A stretch of 39,329 bases of DNA from Staphylococcus petrasii (lineage in GTDB: Bacteria; Bacillota; Bacilli; Staphylococcales; Staphylococcaceae): positions 1-39,329 of the forward strand of contig NZ_PPRC01000052.1 of assembly GCF_002902565.1 (NCBI RefSeq), read 5' to 3'. The translations under genes were made by a program, and so were the position numbers. Of the stretch, positions 39,236 to 39,329 are shown in pieces. The notes under the pieces are model-generated. The model saw only the letters and a program-made list of their open reading frames with translations, was not told the DNA's origin and did no database searches. The first letter of the stretch is position 1, and each line of letters begins with the position of its first letter.

Positions 39236-39329
39236 AATACACACTTCTTATATAAAATATATTATTATTTTACTACAATTTTAATGAGTTAGTATTTAAA
39301 AAATAAAATATATATTTGAATTTTAGGTG

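Noticed and set aside
38841..39284. 147-codon plus-strand hydrophobic frame antisense to the large lipoprotein gene
   Set aside because: Its Leu/Ser/Val composition is the direct complement of the Asn/Lys/Asp/Glu-rich coding strand; no ribosome binding site.

Overview
The window is low-GC Firmicutes DNA and almost certainly from a Staphylococcus, probably a coagulase-negative species. The reasons are the gene order csbA-uvrB-uvrA-hprK-lgt-trxB-rapZ-yvcK-whiA-clpP-cggR-gapA-pgk-tpiA-gpmI-eno-secG-est-rnr-smpB-ssrA, the tmRNA tag DKSNNNFAVAA, strong AGGAGG ribosome binding sites and STAR-type GGGGCCCC intergenic repeats. I cannot fix the species from the sequence alone.

Positions 1-7,320 hold an SDR oxidoreductase, a modular STAR repeat, an HD-domain nucleotidase with csbA, and the uvrB-uvrA excision-repair operon behind a perfect LexA box. 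Positions 7,600-15,530 carry two operons of metabolic and envelope control: hprK-lgt-acyltransferase-TPR-trxB, then rapZ-yvcK and whiA. Next come a lone tRNA-Arg(CCG) on the minus strand and clpP behind a CtsR box. Positions 16,690-19,600 hold a small minus-strand operon (SDR39U1-like epimerase plus a membrane peptide), a well-formed candidate small RNA with an unpaired UCCC motif, and three membrane-anchored proteins of unknown function.

Positions 19,800-27,300 are the lower-glycolysis locus cggR-gapA-pgk-tpiA-gpmI plus separately promoted eno. It has a CggR-type operator, a palindrome over the -10 box, and several internal hairpins that may set mRNA processing or stability. Positions 27,500-32,674 hold a membrane protein, secG, est, rnr, smpB and the tmRNA gene: protein export and RNA quality control/ribosome rescue.

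Downstream of the tmRNA terminator the window becomes accessory in character. There is a truncated tyrosine recombinase with a cluster of TTTAGTCAC repeats beside it, which looks like the scar of an element once integrated at ssrA. After it come a GNAT acetyltransferase, an adenosine deaminase gene broken by one in-frame amber codon, a 58-residue lipoprotein, a two-helix membrane protein with a low-complexity tail, two small unknown proteins, a membrane-anchored poly-gamma-glutamate-hydrolase-like protein, a second GNAT protein, a second copy of the intergenic repeat without its GC-rich units, and a large low-complexity lipoprotein. I see no CRISPR array, no intact insertion sequence and no obvious defence system.
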